The translations under genes and the position numbers were made by a program. 64,000 nt of DNA from Enterobacter sp. Cy-643 (lineage in GTDB: Bacteria > Pseudomonadota > Gammaproteobacteria > Enterobacterales > Enterobacteriaceae). Location of the stretch: NCBI RefSeq assembly GCF_011752815.1, contig NZ_VWWV01000002.1:186001-250000 (forward strand), in the 5' to 3' direction. Below are positions 55,985 to 63,931 of this stretch, in pieces. Every line of letters begins with the position of its first letter. Position 1 is the first letter of the stretch. Below the pieces are notes generated by a model that made no database searches, was not told the DNA's origin, and saw only the letters and a list, made by a program, of their open reading frames with translations.

Positions 55985-57358
55985 TTAACCCCGATCCCTG
56001 CCTGCCAGCGCGCTTTCAAACTCGCTGACCGCCTCCTCAATTAAGGCATCGTTACAGCCCAGCCAGCTATCGGGATCGCAGGCCTGGGAAAGCTCTTCCT
56101 CCGTTAGCAGACCGGATATCGTCGGGCAACTGCGCAGGCTGTGATAAAGATCCTGCGATCCATCGGCCTGGCTTAGGATGGCTTTGACCAGATTGTACCC
56201 TTCGCTGCGGCCGACCTTTTCCGCCAGCTTCATGGCGACCGATTCCGACATAATAAAATGGTGCGATGCCGCAAAATTGTCGCGCATTTTCACAGTATCG
56301 ACCTCCAGATGACGAATGAGGCGCTCTCCCCGTTCCAGCCCGGTCGACAGGCACAGTGCTGCTTCCGGCACCAGCGTCCAGTTCAGTACCCGAACCGAAG
56401 CCGCACGTACATCTTGCTGATCCAGCAGGTTAGGCGCGCCTGAGGCATACATCCATCCCATCCTGGCCAGCGTCTGGATCATATTGCTCGCACGCGGGTT
56501 TGTTTTGTGCGGCATAGCGCTGGACCCGCCGCCCCCCTCGCCTTCCCGCAGTTCGGCAATCGAGGTTCTGCCGGACGTTTCCACGTCATTTGCAATTCTA
56601 CACAGCGTGCCGTGAATGAGGGCAAAGCACTGCACCACCTCAACCACGTTATCCTGACTGGCGTTCATTATTCCTGACGGGCAGGTCAGCCCCAGCGCCT
56701 GCATCAGACGATTACGCGTGGCCAGCCCCTGGCTGCCAACGGAGGCAAGATTGCCTACCGCCCCGCCAAATAATCCCGTCGTCGCCGGGGCAAACAGATT
56801 ATCGAGGCGGCGTAGATGGCGCGTGAGTTCCCCCAGATACCCGCTCACCTGCAGCCCCCATGTGGTCGCAGAGGCGTCGACAGAATTGGTCCGGGCAACC
56901 ATAACGCTACGCTTGTGCGCCACGGCCATCGCCTGCAGCACCTCCCCCAGGGTTATCACTTGCCTTCTTAGCAGCGTCAACGTCTGACCCAACCGCATTG
57001 CCAGGCCGGTATCAAGCAGATCCTGGGTGGTGCATCCCCAGTGAAGGTACTTTTTCACCAGCGGCGTGCCGGCATCGGCAATCTGGTCAATCAACGGTTT
57101 GATGGGCATTCCGACGCTGCGCGTCTCTCCGGCAAGGCGATCCCAGTTGAGGGTCAGCGTTGCACAGGCCGCGGCGATCTCTTCGGCCGCCTGCGGCGGA
57201 ATAATACCCAGATCGGACTGCACGCTGGCCACGGTAGATTCAAACCTTAGCCAGCAGCTAATGAGGTTTTCGTCAGACCAGATGGCCTTCATCTCCGGCT
57301 GCGTAAACAGAGAAGCATAGAGCTCTGAATCAAACACCGAACTTTGACTGCCTCGCAT
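55985..57358 (-). CDS. Fumarase/aspartase superfamily lyase (adenylosuccinate lyase / CMLE-like)
   Basis: 457 aa. The superfamily signature is complete: EGGGGSSAMPHKTNPRASN (flexible catalytic loop), preceded by HWGCTTQDLLDTGLAMRLGQ (T-x-Q-D) and SVDASATTWGLQVSGYLGEL. These enzymes split or form C-N or C-C bonds with release of fumarate-like products: adenylosuccinate lyase, 3-carboxymuconate cycloisomerase, aspartase, EDDS lyase. The TTQD-type motif and the SAMPHK loop place it nearer the PurB/PcaB branch, but no pca or purine genes are near. The start at 57358 has AGGAG 6 bp upstream; an ATG three bases earlier is also possible. Confidence 0.88.
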   Translation of the reverse strand: MRGSQSSVFDSELYASLFTQPEMKAIWSDENLISCWLRFESTVASVQSDLGIIPPQAAEEIAAACATLTLNWDRLAGETRSVGMPIKPLIDQIADAGTPLVKKYLHWGCTTQDLLDTGLAMRLGQTLTLLRRQVITLGEVLQAMAVAHKRSVMVARTNSVDASATTWGLQVSGYLGELTRHLRRLDNLFAPATTGLFGGAVGNLASVGSQGLATRNRLMQALGLTCPSGIMNASQDNVVEVVQCFALIHGTLCRIANDVETSGRTSIAELREGEGGGGSSAMPHKTNPRASNMIQTLARMGWMYASGAPNLLDQQDVRAASVRVLNWTLVPEAALCLSTGLERGERLIRHLEVDTVKMRDNFAASHHFIMSESVAMKLAEKVGRSEGYNLVKAILSQADGSQDLYHSLRSCPTISGLLTEEELSQACDPDSWLGCNDALIEEAVSEFESALAGRDRG

Positions 57359-57462
57359 CATAAACTCCTGTCGTGGTGGCGCCCCGAGCGGACGCAATCG
57401 GCCTGGAGCGACAACCGCTTTGCGCTCTCATGGCCGCAGTAATTGTGCGTGAAACAGTCGCC

Positions 57463-57476
57463 TTCCCAAATGGGAA
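57463..57476. promoter_or_regulatory. Palindrome before the lyase gene
   Basis: TTCCCA-AA-TGGGAA, 6-bp perfect arms, 105 bp before the lyase start. It could be an operator for a dimeric regulator. It does not match a site known to me. Confidence 0.4.
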
Positions 57477-57547
57477 TATTTATTTCCCTCTCCCTTTCCA
57501 ATGCGATAAAACAAAAATGTGAGCGACTTAACGTATTAGTATCCTGC

Positions 57548-57563
57548 TGTGAGACACATAACA
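57548..57563. promoter_or_regulatory. CRP-like site in the lyase/porin promoter region
   Basis: TGTGAGACACATAACA: consensus TGTGA-N6-TCACA with two mismatches in the right arm. A second, TGTGTCTGAAATCACG (57634-57649), lies 70 bp further on. Both are weak alone; two in one promoter region of a catabolic-type cassette makes CRP control plausible. Confidence 0.4.
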
Positions 57564-57656
57564 TTTAAATACTTGTGACATCCACGCCGCTTTTAAATTA
57601 ATCAGCGATAAAAAGACAAACGGCCTAATAATTTGTGTCTGAAATCACGATTTATT

Positions 57657-57675
57657 ATGAGAAAAATCATTTCCC
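57657..57675. promoter_or_regulatory. Candidate RpiR-protein operator, copy 2
   Basis: ATGAGAAAAATCATTTCCC, 16 of 19 identical to the site at 54927-54945, same strand. It is 93-111 bp before the porin start codon. Confidence 0.5.
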
Positions 57676-57767
57676 CTGTTTCTTATTTTCTTTCGCGTTT
57701 AAAAAATCGCCATTAAAAAAATAACCCCTCCCTATTAGCAATACTTTTACTCTGGAGCAAGGTCCCT

Positions 57768-58814
57768 ATGTTTACCTCCGTAAAAATCGTTACTCTTTTC
57801 ACCTTATTAGGCATCAGTTATTCCAGCCTTGCGGTGAACGTCTATCAGGATAAGAAAACCACGCTGGATATCTATGGCCGGCTGGAATGGCAGCTGGCAA
57901 ATGGCGATGCCTCCTTTGCCGGCAGTGACGCACGCAGCCAGCTCGGCGGTCGTCTTGGGCTTTATATCACTCGCGACATAGACCTTATTGACGATACCCG
58001 TGTTGTTGGCCGCCTTGAGTGGCAGGTGAGAACCGAAAAGAATGACAATAAAACCAAAGATAAGGATTTTGATGCTCGCTATGCCTATATCGGCCTCTCC
58101 CATGCCCGCTACGGGGAATTAATTGGTGGACGAACCAAAAACCCGCTGTACCAGGTGATGAAAATGACCGATCGCTATAAAAACTTTACGCCGAATGTTT
58201 ATAGCTACGGCATCACCAGCATTGATGACTCCTATCAGTTTAACCGTCAGGACGGGACGCTCCAGTGGAATGCCGATTTTTCCGGGCATCAAATCCAGCT
58301 GGCGTACGTGACGGGAAATGGAAACAGCAGCAACAAAACGCTTGATAACGGCCTGATGGGCAGCTACCGAACATCCCTCCGCCTGGGGGACGTGCTTCTC
58401 ACCCCGGCCCTGGCGGCCAGCGTTTACACCCGTAAAGACGGGGTAAAAACTACCGATGGCAGAAAGAAAAACCGACAGTTTCTCGGTGGGCTACAGGTTG
58501 ACTACGGCGCGTTTTCCATCGCGGCCACGGCAGGCAAAGTCATTATTGAAAGAGATAATAAATCGGATAACGATTATATGAGCTTTGACTCACTGATATC
58601 GTGGAAATACCAGAAACTAAGATTCTTAGGCGGCTATAGCACGCTAAACGAAGATGGGAAGGACATCGCAGAACGCCGTGGATGGCGGGCAGAAACACAA
58701 TTAACCCTGGCCAAAGATGTTTATTTCTCTCTGACTTACCTTAAAAACCTGGCCAATAAAAACCAGAGAAGCAATGAACACGCCGTTATTGGCGGACTTC
58801 GCTACGATTTCTAA
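57768..58814 (+). CDS. Outer-membrane porin (general porin family)
   Basis: 348 aa. Signal peptide MFTSVKIVTLFTLLGISYSS ending near SLA, then VNVYQDKKTTLDIYGRLEWQ, the usual first strand of OmpC/OmpF-like trimeric porins. Repeating amphipathic strands end in HAVIGGLRYDF with the C-terminal phenylalanine recognised by the Bam complex. It is shorter and more divergent than OmpC. Lysine-rich loops (KNDNKTKDKDFDARY) suggest a preference for anions, which fits a dicarboxylate-type substrate, but this is inference. Transcribed with the SGNH hydrolase 10 bp downstream. Confidence 0.87.
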   Translation: MFTSVKIVTLFTLLGISYSSLAVNVYQDKKTTLDIYGRLEWQLANGDASFAGSDARSQLGGRLGLYITRDIDLIDDTRVVGRLEWQVRTEKNDNKTKDKDFDARYAYIGLSHARYGELIGGRTKNPLYQVMKMTDRYKNFTPNVYSYGITSIDDSYQFNRQDGTLQWNADFSGHQIQLAYVTGNGNSSNKTLDNGLMGSYRTSLRLGDVLLTPALAASVYTRKDGVKTTDGRKKNRQFLGGLQVDYGAFSIAATAGKVIIERDNKSDNDYMSFDSLISWKYQKLRFLGGYSTLNEDGKDIAERRGWRAETQLTLAKDVYFSLTYLKNLANKNQRSNEHAVIGGLRYDF

Positions 58815-58824
58815 GGAAAAGAAC

Positions 58825-59598
58825 ATGAAAAAAGCCCTTTATTTGTTAGCCAGCTGCCTGTGTATGACCACATTTGTCCATGCAGAAACAATTATCGCCC
58901 CTTCTCCGCAGGCCGTGATAAGCGGTCCCAGTAAAACGGTGGCGCTGTATGGAAATTCGTACACGCATTACAATAATAATCTTAATACCCGCCTGCGCGA
59001 TCTCGCTCGCTCGCTGCTGCCCGACGGGGGGAAAGGATATGCCTGGCGCGGGATCACCATCTCCAGCGGGCATTTAGGCTGGCATATTCCCAATCTTGCT
59101 TTTCAGAATAACCTGCAGCCCTGGGATACGGTGATCTTCCAGGGAAATTCGACGGAAACGATCTCCGCCAAAGCGGCAACCCGGGCCTCGTTTACCGAAT
59201 CAGCGATAAAGATGGCGGCCATGGCCCACAAGGCGAATGAAAAGGTGGTCTGGTTTATGACCTGGGCACGCAAAGATAAGCCAGAGCAAACTGAAAAATT
59301 AAAACGAGCCTACCTGGATATTGCCCGCCAAACCGGTGGCTATGTGGCTCCCGTCGGGCTAGCCTTTGCGGCGTCCCTGCAGCAGCACCCGGAAATCAAT
59401 CTATACCATAGCGATGGCAACCACCCTTCACTGGCAGGGAGCTACCTGGCCGCCTGCGTGCTGTTCGCCACGCTCTACAATCAGTCGCCGGTCGGCGGTG
59501 CCCTGCCCGTCGATAGCGACATGAAAGAGCCTACGGCGCGAGCGCTGCAGCAAACCGCGTGGGAAGTGGTCACCGCATTCAGGCAACAAAATTTGTAA
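58825..59598 (+). CDS. Periplasmic SGNH/GDSL-type hydrolase
   Basis: 257 aa with a signal peptide (MKKALYLLASCLCMTTFVHA). The SGNH blocks are readable: block I VALYGNSYTHYNNN (GNS in place of GDS, with the Ser nucleophile at about 48), block III FQGNSTETIS (Asn), and block V LYHSDGNHPSLAG (Asp and His of the triad, about 205/208). It is therefore a probable esterase or acyl hydrolase of the periplasm. Its tight pairing with the porin suggests that it acts on a compound entering through it. The family substrate range is too wide to say more. Confidence 0.85.
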   Translation: MKKALYLLASCLCMTTFVHAETIIAPSPQAVISGPSKTVALYGNSYTHYNNNLNTRLRDLARSLLPDGGKGYAWRGITISSGHLGWHIPNLAFQNNLQPWDTVIFQGNSTETISAKAATRASFTESAIKMAAMAHKANEKVVWFMTWARKDKPEQTEKLKRAYLDIARQTGGYVAPVGLAFAASLQQHPEINLYHSDGNHPSLAGSYLAACVLFATLYNQSPVGGALPVDSDMKEPTARALQQTAWEVVTAFRQQNL

Positions 59599-59627
59599 CC
59601 TTGCCGTTCCGCGGGGGATTTTACTCA

Positions 59628-59650
59628 AGGGCCGGGCAACGCCAGGCCCT
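59628..59650 (+). terminator. Possible terminator of the porin-hydrolase operon
   Basis: AGGGCC and GGCCCT pair around 11 bases, then TCTATT. The stem is strong but the T run is poor. Confidence 0.45.
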
Positions 59651-59829
59651 CTATTCCATCACTCTGTACTGTCCGCTGGCAGTATCAACGGACTGCCCTG
59701 GCGACCAGATGACTGTCCCGTTTCAACGTAAGCCTTAGCTAAAAAACACCTTCACGGCGACAACCTCCACGTAAAATGACCAAAACCGCTCAGACCTTAA
59801 CCGAACGCTGCATAATCCATAAATTAGGC

Positions 59830-59858
59830 TTGACCGAAGAGGGTGGACTCCCTATAGT
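59830..59858 (+). promoter_or_regulatory. Stable-RNA promoter of the second tRNA-Ser gene
   Basis: TTGACC, 17 bp, TATAGT, then the GC-rich discriminator AGCGCCCC. The spacing to the tRNA (41 bp) is close to that of the first copy, but the sequence differs, so the promoter is not part of the duplicated segment. Confidence 0.82.
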
Positions 59859-59892
59859 AGCGCCCCGTTGCCCACCTAAGGTGAGCGGCAAA

Positions 59893-60220
59893 ACAATATG
59901 GTGAGGTGTCCGAGTGGCTGAAGGAGCACGCCTGGAAAGTGTGTATACGGCAACGTATCGAGGGTTCGAATCCCTCCCTCACCGCCATATTTAAAGAAGA
60001 GCTCGCATGCAAATGCGGGCTTTTTTTTCGTATATTGCACTACGAGGGACGGGTGAGAACCCTCGACCGGGTTCGCCAAAACGGCAGGATGGCCGTTTTG
60101 CATTGCCTCCGGCAACCCGCAGGGCGAGCGCCATGGACGGTGCGAGTAACATCCCTCCCTCACCGCCATATTTAAAGAAGAGCTCGCATGAAAATGCGGG
60201 CTTTTTTTTCGTATATTGCA
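59893..60220 (+). repeat. 328-bp direct repeat, right copy (contains tRNA-Ser)
   Basis: Partner of 52813-53140, offset exactly 7,080 bp. The four differences are at 60134, 60142, 60149 and 60191. It contains one rtT-like unit ending in the tRNA-end copy ATCCCTCCCTCACCGCCA (60151-60168) and two terminators (60001-60030 and 60181-60210). Confidence 0.97.
59900..59987 (+). tRNA. tRNA-Ser (anticodon GGA), second copy
   Basis: Identical over all 88 nt to the copy at 52820-52907. E. coli also has two identical GGA tRNA-Ser genes (serW and serX), but far apart; here they are 7 kb apart in the same orientation. Confidence 0.98.
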
Positions 60221-60232
60221 TGCCGCCCAACG

Positions 60233-60577
60233 TTATTTCTTCCGCTGATATTTCTCCGGCAGCGGCGGAACCGGACGGCGATCGTCCATCAAATGAAGCA
60301 CGGTCAGAATCGGATGGTGAAACAGCATACGTGGGCCACTCCAGCGCATCACCTGCTTCATTTCTTCACGTTTTGCGGGCTGATAGCAGTGGATGGGGCA
60401 TTGCTTGCAGGCAGGTTTTTCTTCGCCAAAAGCACAGCGATCCAGCCTTTTGGCAGCGTAGTCATATAGCCGTGAGTAATGGTCTGGATCGGGGCTGGCA
60501 GCAGGGTTTTTGCGCTCGTACAGGGCGAGCATTTTAGCGATGGTTTGCTTTTCGCGCTGGATTCGTTTTCCGGACAT
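60233..60577 (-). CDS. ygbA: YgbA family protein (nitrous oxide-stimulated promoter family)
   Basis: 114 aa. MSGKRIQREKQTIAKMLALY and the cysteine pattern CAFGEEKPACKQCPIHCY (C-x7-C-x2-C-x3-C) suit a small metal or iron-sulphur site. E. coli YgbA is an NsrR-regulated protein linked to recovery from nitric oxide; its activity is not known. The start at MSGK has GGTACAGCC upstream and equals the usual length; 26 upstream in-frame codons overlap the operator and are rejected. Confidence 0.9.
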   Translation of the reverse strand: MSGKRIQREKQTIAKMLALYERKNPAASPDPDHYSRLYDYAAKRLDRCAFGEEKPACKQCPIHCYQPAKREEMKQVMRWSGPRMLFHHPILTVLHLMDDRRPVPPLPEKYQRKK

Positions 60578-60624
60578 GGCTGTACCTGGTCGACCGGTCA
60601 AACGTCCGGCCAATGATTGTCGAT

Positions 60625-60647
60625 AAGATGCAATTATAATACACCTT
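60625..60647. promoter_or_regulatory. NsrR-type operator upstream of ygbA
   Basis: 11-1-11 palindrome: AAGATGCAATT, central A, TAATACACCTT. It matches the NsrR motif as well as the yeaR site does, and lies 48 bp before the ygbA start. It predicts derepression by nitric oxide. Confidence 0.8.
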
Positions 60648-60677
60648 ACCGACAATGGACCGAAGCACGAATAAGGG

Positions 60678-61439
60678 TTAGAGGTCGCGGAAAGTGCCTA
60701 ACCGGTAACCTCTTTCGGCGATAGCATACTTCAGCGCGGCGGAAGTCAGCACTTCCAGCTCTGCCAGGCGCGGGTAGCAGTAGTTGCTTTTCAGTATTGT
60801 GTTATCCACAAACGACGGATGGCACATCACCTCCAGTGAGGCCTCTTCACGCTTAGCCGAAGCGTCCAGGCACTCCAGCAGCAGGCTTTCAGAAATAGCG
60901 TCACCGTAAAACTCGCTGCTGAACCCTTGCGTACTTCTCACGCCAGCCAGTGAAATATTATCCCGGCTGGCGGCATCACGATCGACGCGCAGCGGGATCC
61001 CTTTTTCGCTGGCAAATGCCGCAACGATGGGGAAGATTTCCGGGATCATATGTACGTGGTGGTGGCTATCGAGATGGGTCGGCTCAATACCGAAAATATC
61101 TATAAAGCGCTGATACTGGCTGTCCAGCTCGCGCTTGATTTCGTCCAGATCCAGCTGCCCCTGCTCCGCCATCTCCCAAATCCACTTGCCCAGCGTGCCC
61201 GTTTTACGAGTCAGCACCGGCATGTCGGTCAGCGGTTGCCCCAGCGTCAGCACGAAGTGCATGCCGACCCCCAGCCCCGGATAGCGAGCGCACAGCCCGG
61301 CGGCATGTTTAATGGCTTCAGCGTTAACCATCGCGGTGGTCGACGTCACCACGCCGTGGTGAAACGCTTCGATGATGCCGTAGTTTTGCGCCTTACTCAG
61401 GCCAAAGTCATCGGCGTTGATAATCAGTAAGCGGTCCAT
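60678..61439 (-). CDS. chbG: Chitooligosaccharide monodeacetylase ChbG
   Basis: Removes one acetyl group from chitobiose-6-P (and chitotriose-P), which is needed for induction and for ChbF action. 253 aa (E. coli 249). YdjC/ChbG fold: [20 protein letters not shown] (metal-binding Asp pair), [22 protein letters not shown] (His pair). It lies 210 bp after chbF, with two hairpins in between. The start is at [10 protein letters not shown]. Confidence 0.96.
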   Translation of the reverse strand: MDRLLIINADDFGLSKAQNYGIIEAFHHGVVTSTTAMVNAEAIKHAAGLCARYPGLGVGMHFVLTLGQPLTDMPVLTRKTGTLGKWIWEMAEQGQLDLDEIKRELDSQYQRFIDIFGIEPTHLDSHHHVHMIPEIFPIVAAFASEKGIPLRVDRDAASRDNISLAGVRSTQGFSSEFYGDAISESLLLECLDASAKREEASLEVMCHPSFVDNTILKSNYCYPRLAELEVLTSAALKYAIAERGYRLGTFRDL

Positions 61440-61457
61440 AGCATCCCTCTTGAGTGA

Positions 61458-61477
61458 CCCTCCCCATCCGGGGAGGG
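61458..61477. repeat. GC-rich palindrome after chbF, copy 2
   Basis: CCCTCCCC-ATCC-GGGGAGGG. Nearly identical to 61623-61641 at the other end of the chbF-chbG gap. Resembles REP-type extragenic palindromes that protect or attenuate operon mRNA. Confidence 0.7.
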
Positions 61478-61622
61478 CACAGATTACTGACAAAGAGAGA
61501 AAAAGCGTGGTTTTTCCCTCTTTGTGGCTATCAGCCGAAAATCAATGAATTGATTTTCCTGTTTATTTTTCTGGTGACACTTTGCAGAATTTTATCCGCG
61601 TGAGGTTTGTCATCAGTTTCAG

Positions 61623-61641
61623 CCCTCCCCGTCCGGGGAGG
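61623..61641. repeat. GC-rich palindrome after chbF, copy 1
   Basis: CCCTCCCC-GTCC-GGGGAGGG, directly after the chbF stop codon. No T run follows on the minus strand, so it is more likely an mRNA-stability or partial-attenuation element than a full terminator. Confidence 0.7.
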
Positions 61642-61649
61642 GCAAGGCA

Positions 61650-62993
61650 TTAAGCCAGTTTTTCGATAGCTTTCGCAAAGTTTGGCAGATGGGCTTTATG
61701 GGCAAGCAGCATCTCTTTGGCAATCACTTCCGCATCCTTGTCAGAGTGGATAAGCGGGCTCAGGTTCAGCGCCAGCAGCACATCGTTGAATTCACCGCTC
61801 AGCGCCGCCTGGCTCGCCGCCACTTCGAAGCCTTTGATGGTATGAATCAGGCCCATCACTTTCTCGTCGAAGTGAGTCACGCGTGGGTGAGGCCTTGCAC
61901 CATCCCGGCCAATGATACTGGTCGTTTCGATAGCCCAGTCCGCCGGGATATTGTCCACGTGGCCATGGTGCGGGATGTTCACGTAGTGCTCGGTCTGCTT
62001 ATCATTGTAGATAGCGCTGATCACTTCGCATGCGGCGTCAGAGTAGTAAGCCCCGCCTCGCAGCTCCAGCTCTTTCGGTTTCACGTCCAGGTTAGGATCT
62101 TTATACAGTTCGAACAGCTGTTTCTCGACCTTCTGCACCACGGAAGCGCGCGCGCCGCCTTTGTAGAACTCGCCCATTTCGATGGCCAGCATCTCTTTCT
62201 GCTTGAAGTAGTACAGCAGGTAAGAGCACGGCAGCAGGTTCAGAGAACGAATCAGCCCTTCGCTAAACGGCATGTCGAAGATGTTTTTCACCGAGTTAGC
62301 GCTCAGTTTACCGCTGGCTACGCCGTCCAGCAGTTCGGCAAAACGGGACTCGCCGTTCACCAGCACATCTTTGATGAACACCATGTGGTTCAGGCCGAAG
62401 AGGTCGATCCCCAGGTCATCTTCCGGGGTCAGCTTCAGCACGTCGGTAATAAACATTTTCATGCCAACGGGGATGTTGCACACGCCGATGAATTTTTTGA
62501 AGTTGGTGTGGCGGAATACCGCCTCGGTCACCATCCCGGCCGGGTTAGTGAAGTTGATAACCCAGGCCTCCGGGCAGATTTCCTGCACGTCTTTGATGAT
62601 GTCGAAAATCACTGGAATGGTGCGCAGCCCTTTGAACAGGCCGCCCGCGCCGTTGGTTTCCTGGCCAAGATAGCCGTGGCTTAGCGGAATACGTTCATCC
62701 AGCTCGCGCGCTTTCAGCTGGCCCACGCGCAGCTGGGTAGTCACGAAGTCCGCGTCCTTCAGCGCTTCACGGCGGTCGAGGCTCTTGTGTACCGTCATCG
62801 GCACGCCGGCATGCTCAATCATGCGCTGGCAAAGATTGAAAATAATATCCTGCTTTTCTTTACCGGCTTCGACATCCACCAGCCAAAGTTCGGTAATCGG
62901 TAATTCATGATAGCGCTTAATAAAACCTTCAAGTAATTCTGGGGTATAGCTGCTGCCGCCACCGATAGTAACAACTTTTAATTTCTTAGTCAT
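61650..62993 (-). CDS. chbF: 6-phospho-beta-glucosidase ChbF (GH4)
   Basis: Family 4 glycosidase that uses NAD and a divalent metal to split the deacetylated chitobiose-6-phosphate. 447 aa (E. coli 450). NAD motif VVTIGGGSSYTPELLEGFIK at the N-terminus; metal ligands in FIGVCNIPVGMKM (Cys, about 171) and FGLNHMVFI (His, about 200). Follows chbR by 90 bp. Confidence 0.97.
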   Translation of the reverse strand: MTKKLKVVTIGGGSSYTPELLEGFIKRYHELPITELWLVDVEAGKEKQDIIFNLCQRMIEHAGVPMTVHKSLDRREALKDADFVTTQLRVGQLKARELDERIPLSHGYLGQETNGAGGLFKGLRTIPVIFDIIKDVQEICPEAWVINFTNPAGMVTEAVFRHTNFKKFIGVCNIPVGMKMFITDVLKLTPEDDLGIDLFGLNHMVFIKDVLVNGESRFAELLDGVASGKLSANSVKNIFDMPFSEGLIRSLNLLPCSYLLYYFKQKEMLAIEMGEFYKGGARASVVQKVEKQLFELYKDPNLDVKPKELELRGGAYYSDAACEVISAIYNDKQTEHYVNIPHHGHVDNIPADWAIETTSIIGRDGARPHPRVTHFDEKVMGLIHTIKGFEVAASQAALSGEFNDVLLALNLSPLIHSDKDAEVIAKEMLLAHKAHLPNFAKAIEKLA

Positions 62994-63083
62994 ACAGGCT
63001 CCCGTACAGCGCCACGCGCCGTATTTAGAAAATTGAATAAGTTAATAAAAACGCAATATTGACCGTGGTAATAAACCAGCACC

Positions 63084-63920
63084 TTAATTAATGCTGTACA
63101 ATTTCTTCCGATAACTATTAGGCGTAAAGGAGGTGACCTTTTTAAAGTTCTTAATAAACATGCTGGGGCTGCTGTAGCCGGACTCAAAGGCAATATCGGT
63201 CACCGACGAGTTAGTAATCTCCAGCTGTTTCTTGGCAAAATTAATGCGGATTTCATTAATAATCTGCATCGGCGTTTTGCCATAATAGCGCTGAGTGGCG
63301 CGCGTTAAATACTCCTGCGACTTACCCGAAAGCGCGACCATGTTTAATAAGGCTTTGTCACCAAAACGCATTTTGTCGTGCATCCCTTCAACGGTGGATT
63401 TTAACCACAATGGAATATCATCCTGATTTTCCGACTCCCGATAATGGCGCAGTCGATTGACGACATAAAAACTCACCATTTCGAGGAACTCGTTGAACTC
63501 CCCTTCGCGGAAATTAAACGAGGCAATCACCGATTCCATAAACGCCAGGAATTCATCCTTAATCTGGTAAACCTGTGAGGCCACCAAATGGGACGGCAGC
63601 AGCGGCATATAATGCTGTTCAAAGAACTGCTGACTGATCCCCACGTTAAATAACCGGGTCGCACCAAACTCGTAGAAACTCTGATGATGGGAACCGACCG
63701 GAATAAAGACAAAATCGCCTCGCTCCATCAGCACGCGCTTACCGTTAATTTCCTGATAGTAGCGCCCGGTCAACACGATAGTGAATTCGTAGTAGTCATG
63801 CTGGTGCAGCCCGCTCACGCTCTCTTCTTTGGTGTAGATAAACGCATGGAAACACTTGCCGTTAAACAGCTGGCTTTCACGAACAATGTTAATTTCCATA
63901 TTGTCTATCTCTGGCTGCAT
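63084..63920 (-). CDS. chbR: Chitobiose operon regulator ChbR
   Basis: AraC-family dual regulator, 278 aa (E. coli 280). N-terminal cupin ([40 protein letters not shown]), C-terminal double helix-turn-helix ([11 protein letters not shown]-type, [20 protein letters not shown]). With CAP it activates chbBCARFG in the presence of chitobiose and represses it with NagC otherwise. It starts 11 bp after chbA. Confidence 0.97.
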   Translation of the reverse strand: MQPEIDNMEINIVRESQLFNGKCFHAFIYTKEESVSGLHQHDYYEFTIVLTGRYYQEINGKRVLMERGDFVFIPVGSHHQSFYEFGATRLFNVGISQQFFEQHYMPLLPSHLVASQVYQIKDEFLAFMESVIASFNFREGEFNEFLEMVSFYVVNRLRHYRESENQDDIPLWLKSTVEGMHDKMRFGDKALLNMVALSGKSQEYLTRATQRYYGKTPMQIINEIRINFAKKQLEITNSSVTDIAFESGYSSPSMFIKNFKKVTSFTPNSYRKKLYSIN

Positions 63921-63931
63921 ATGCTGACCTG

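Larger units (their letters stand above)
57359..57767. promoter_or_regulatory. Divergent promoter region of the lyase and porin genes
   Basis: 409 bp without a gene, AT-rich in the right half. It holds the palindrome TTCCCAAATGGGAA (57463-57476), two CRP-like sites (57548-57563, 57634-57649) and the second copy of the shared RpiR-type motif (57657-57675). Confidence 0.7.
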
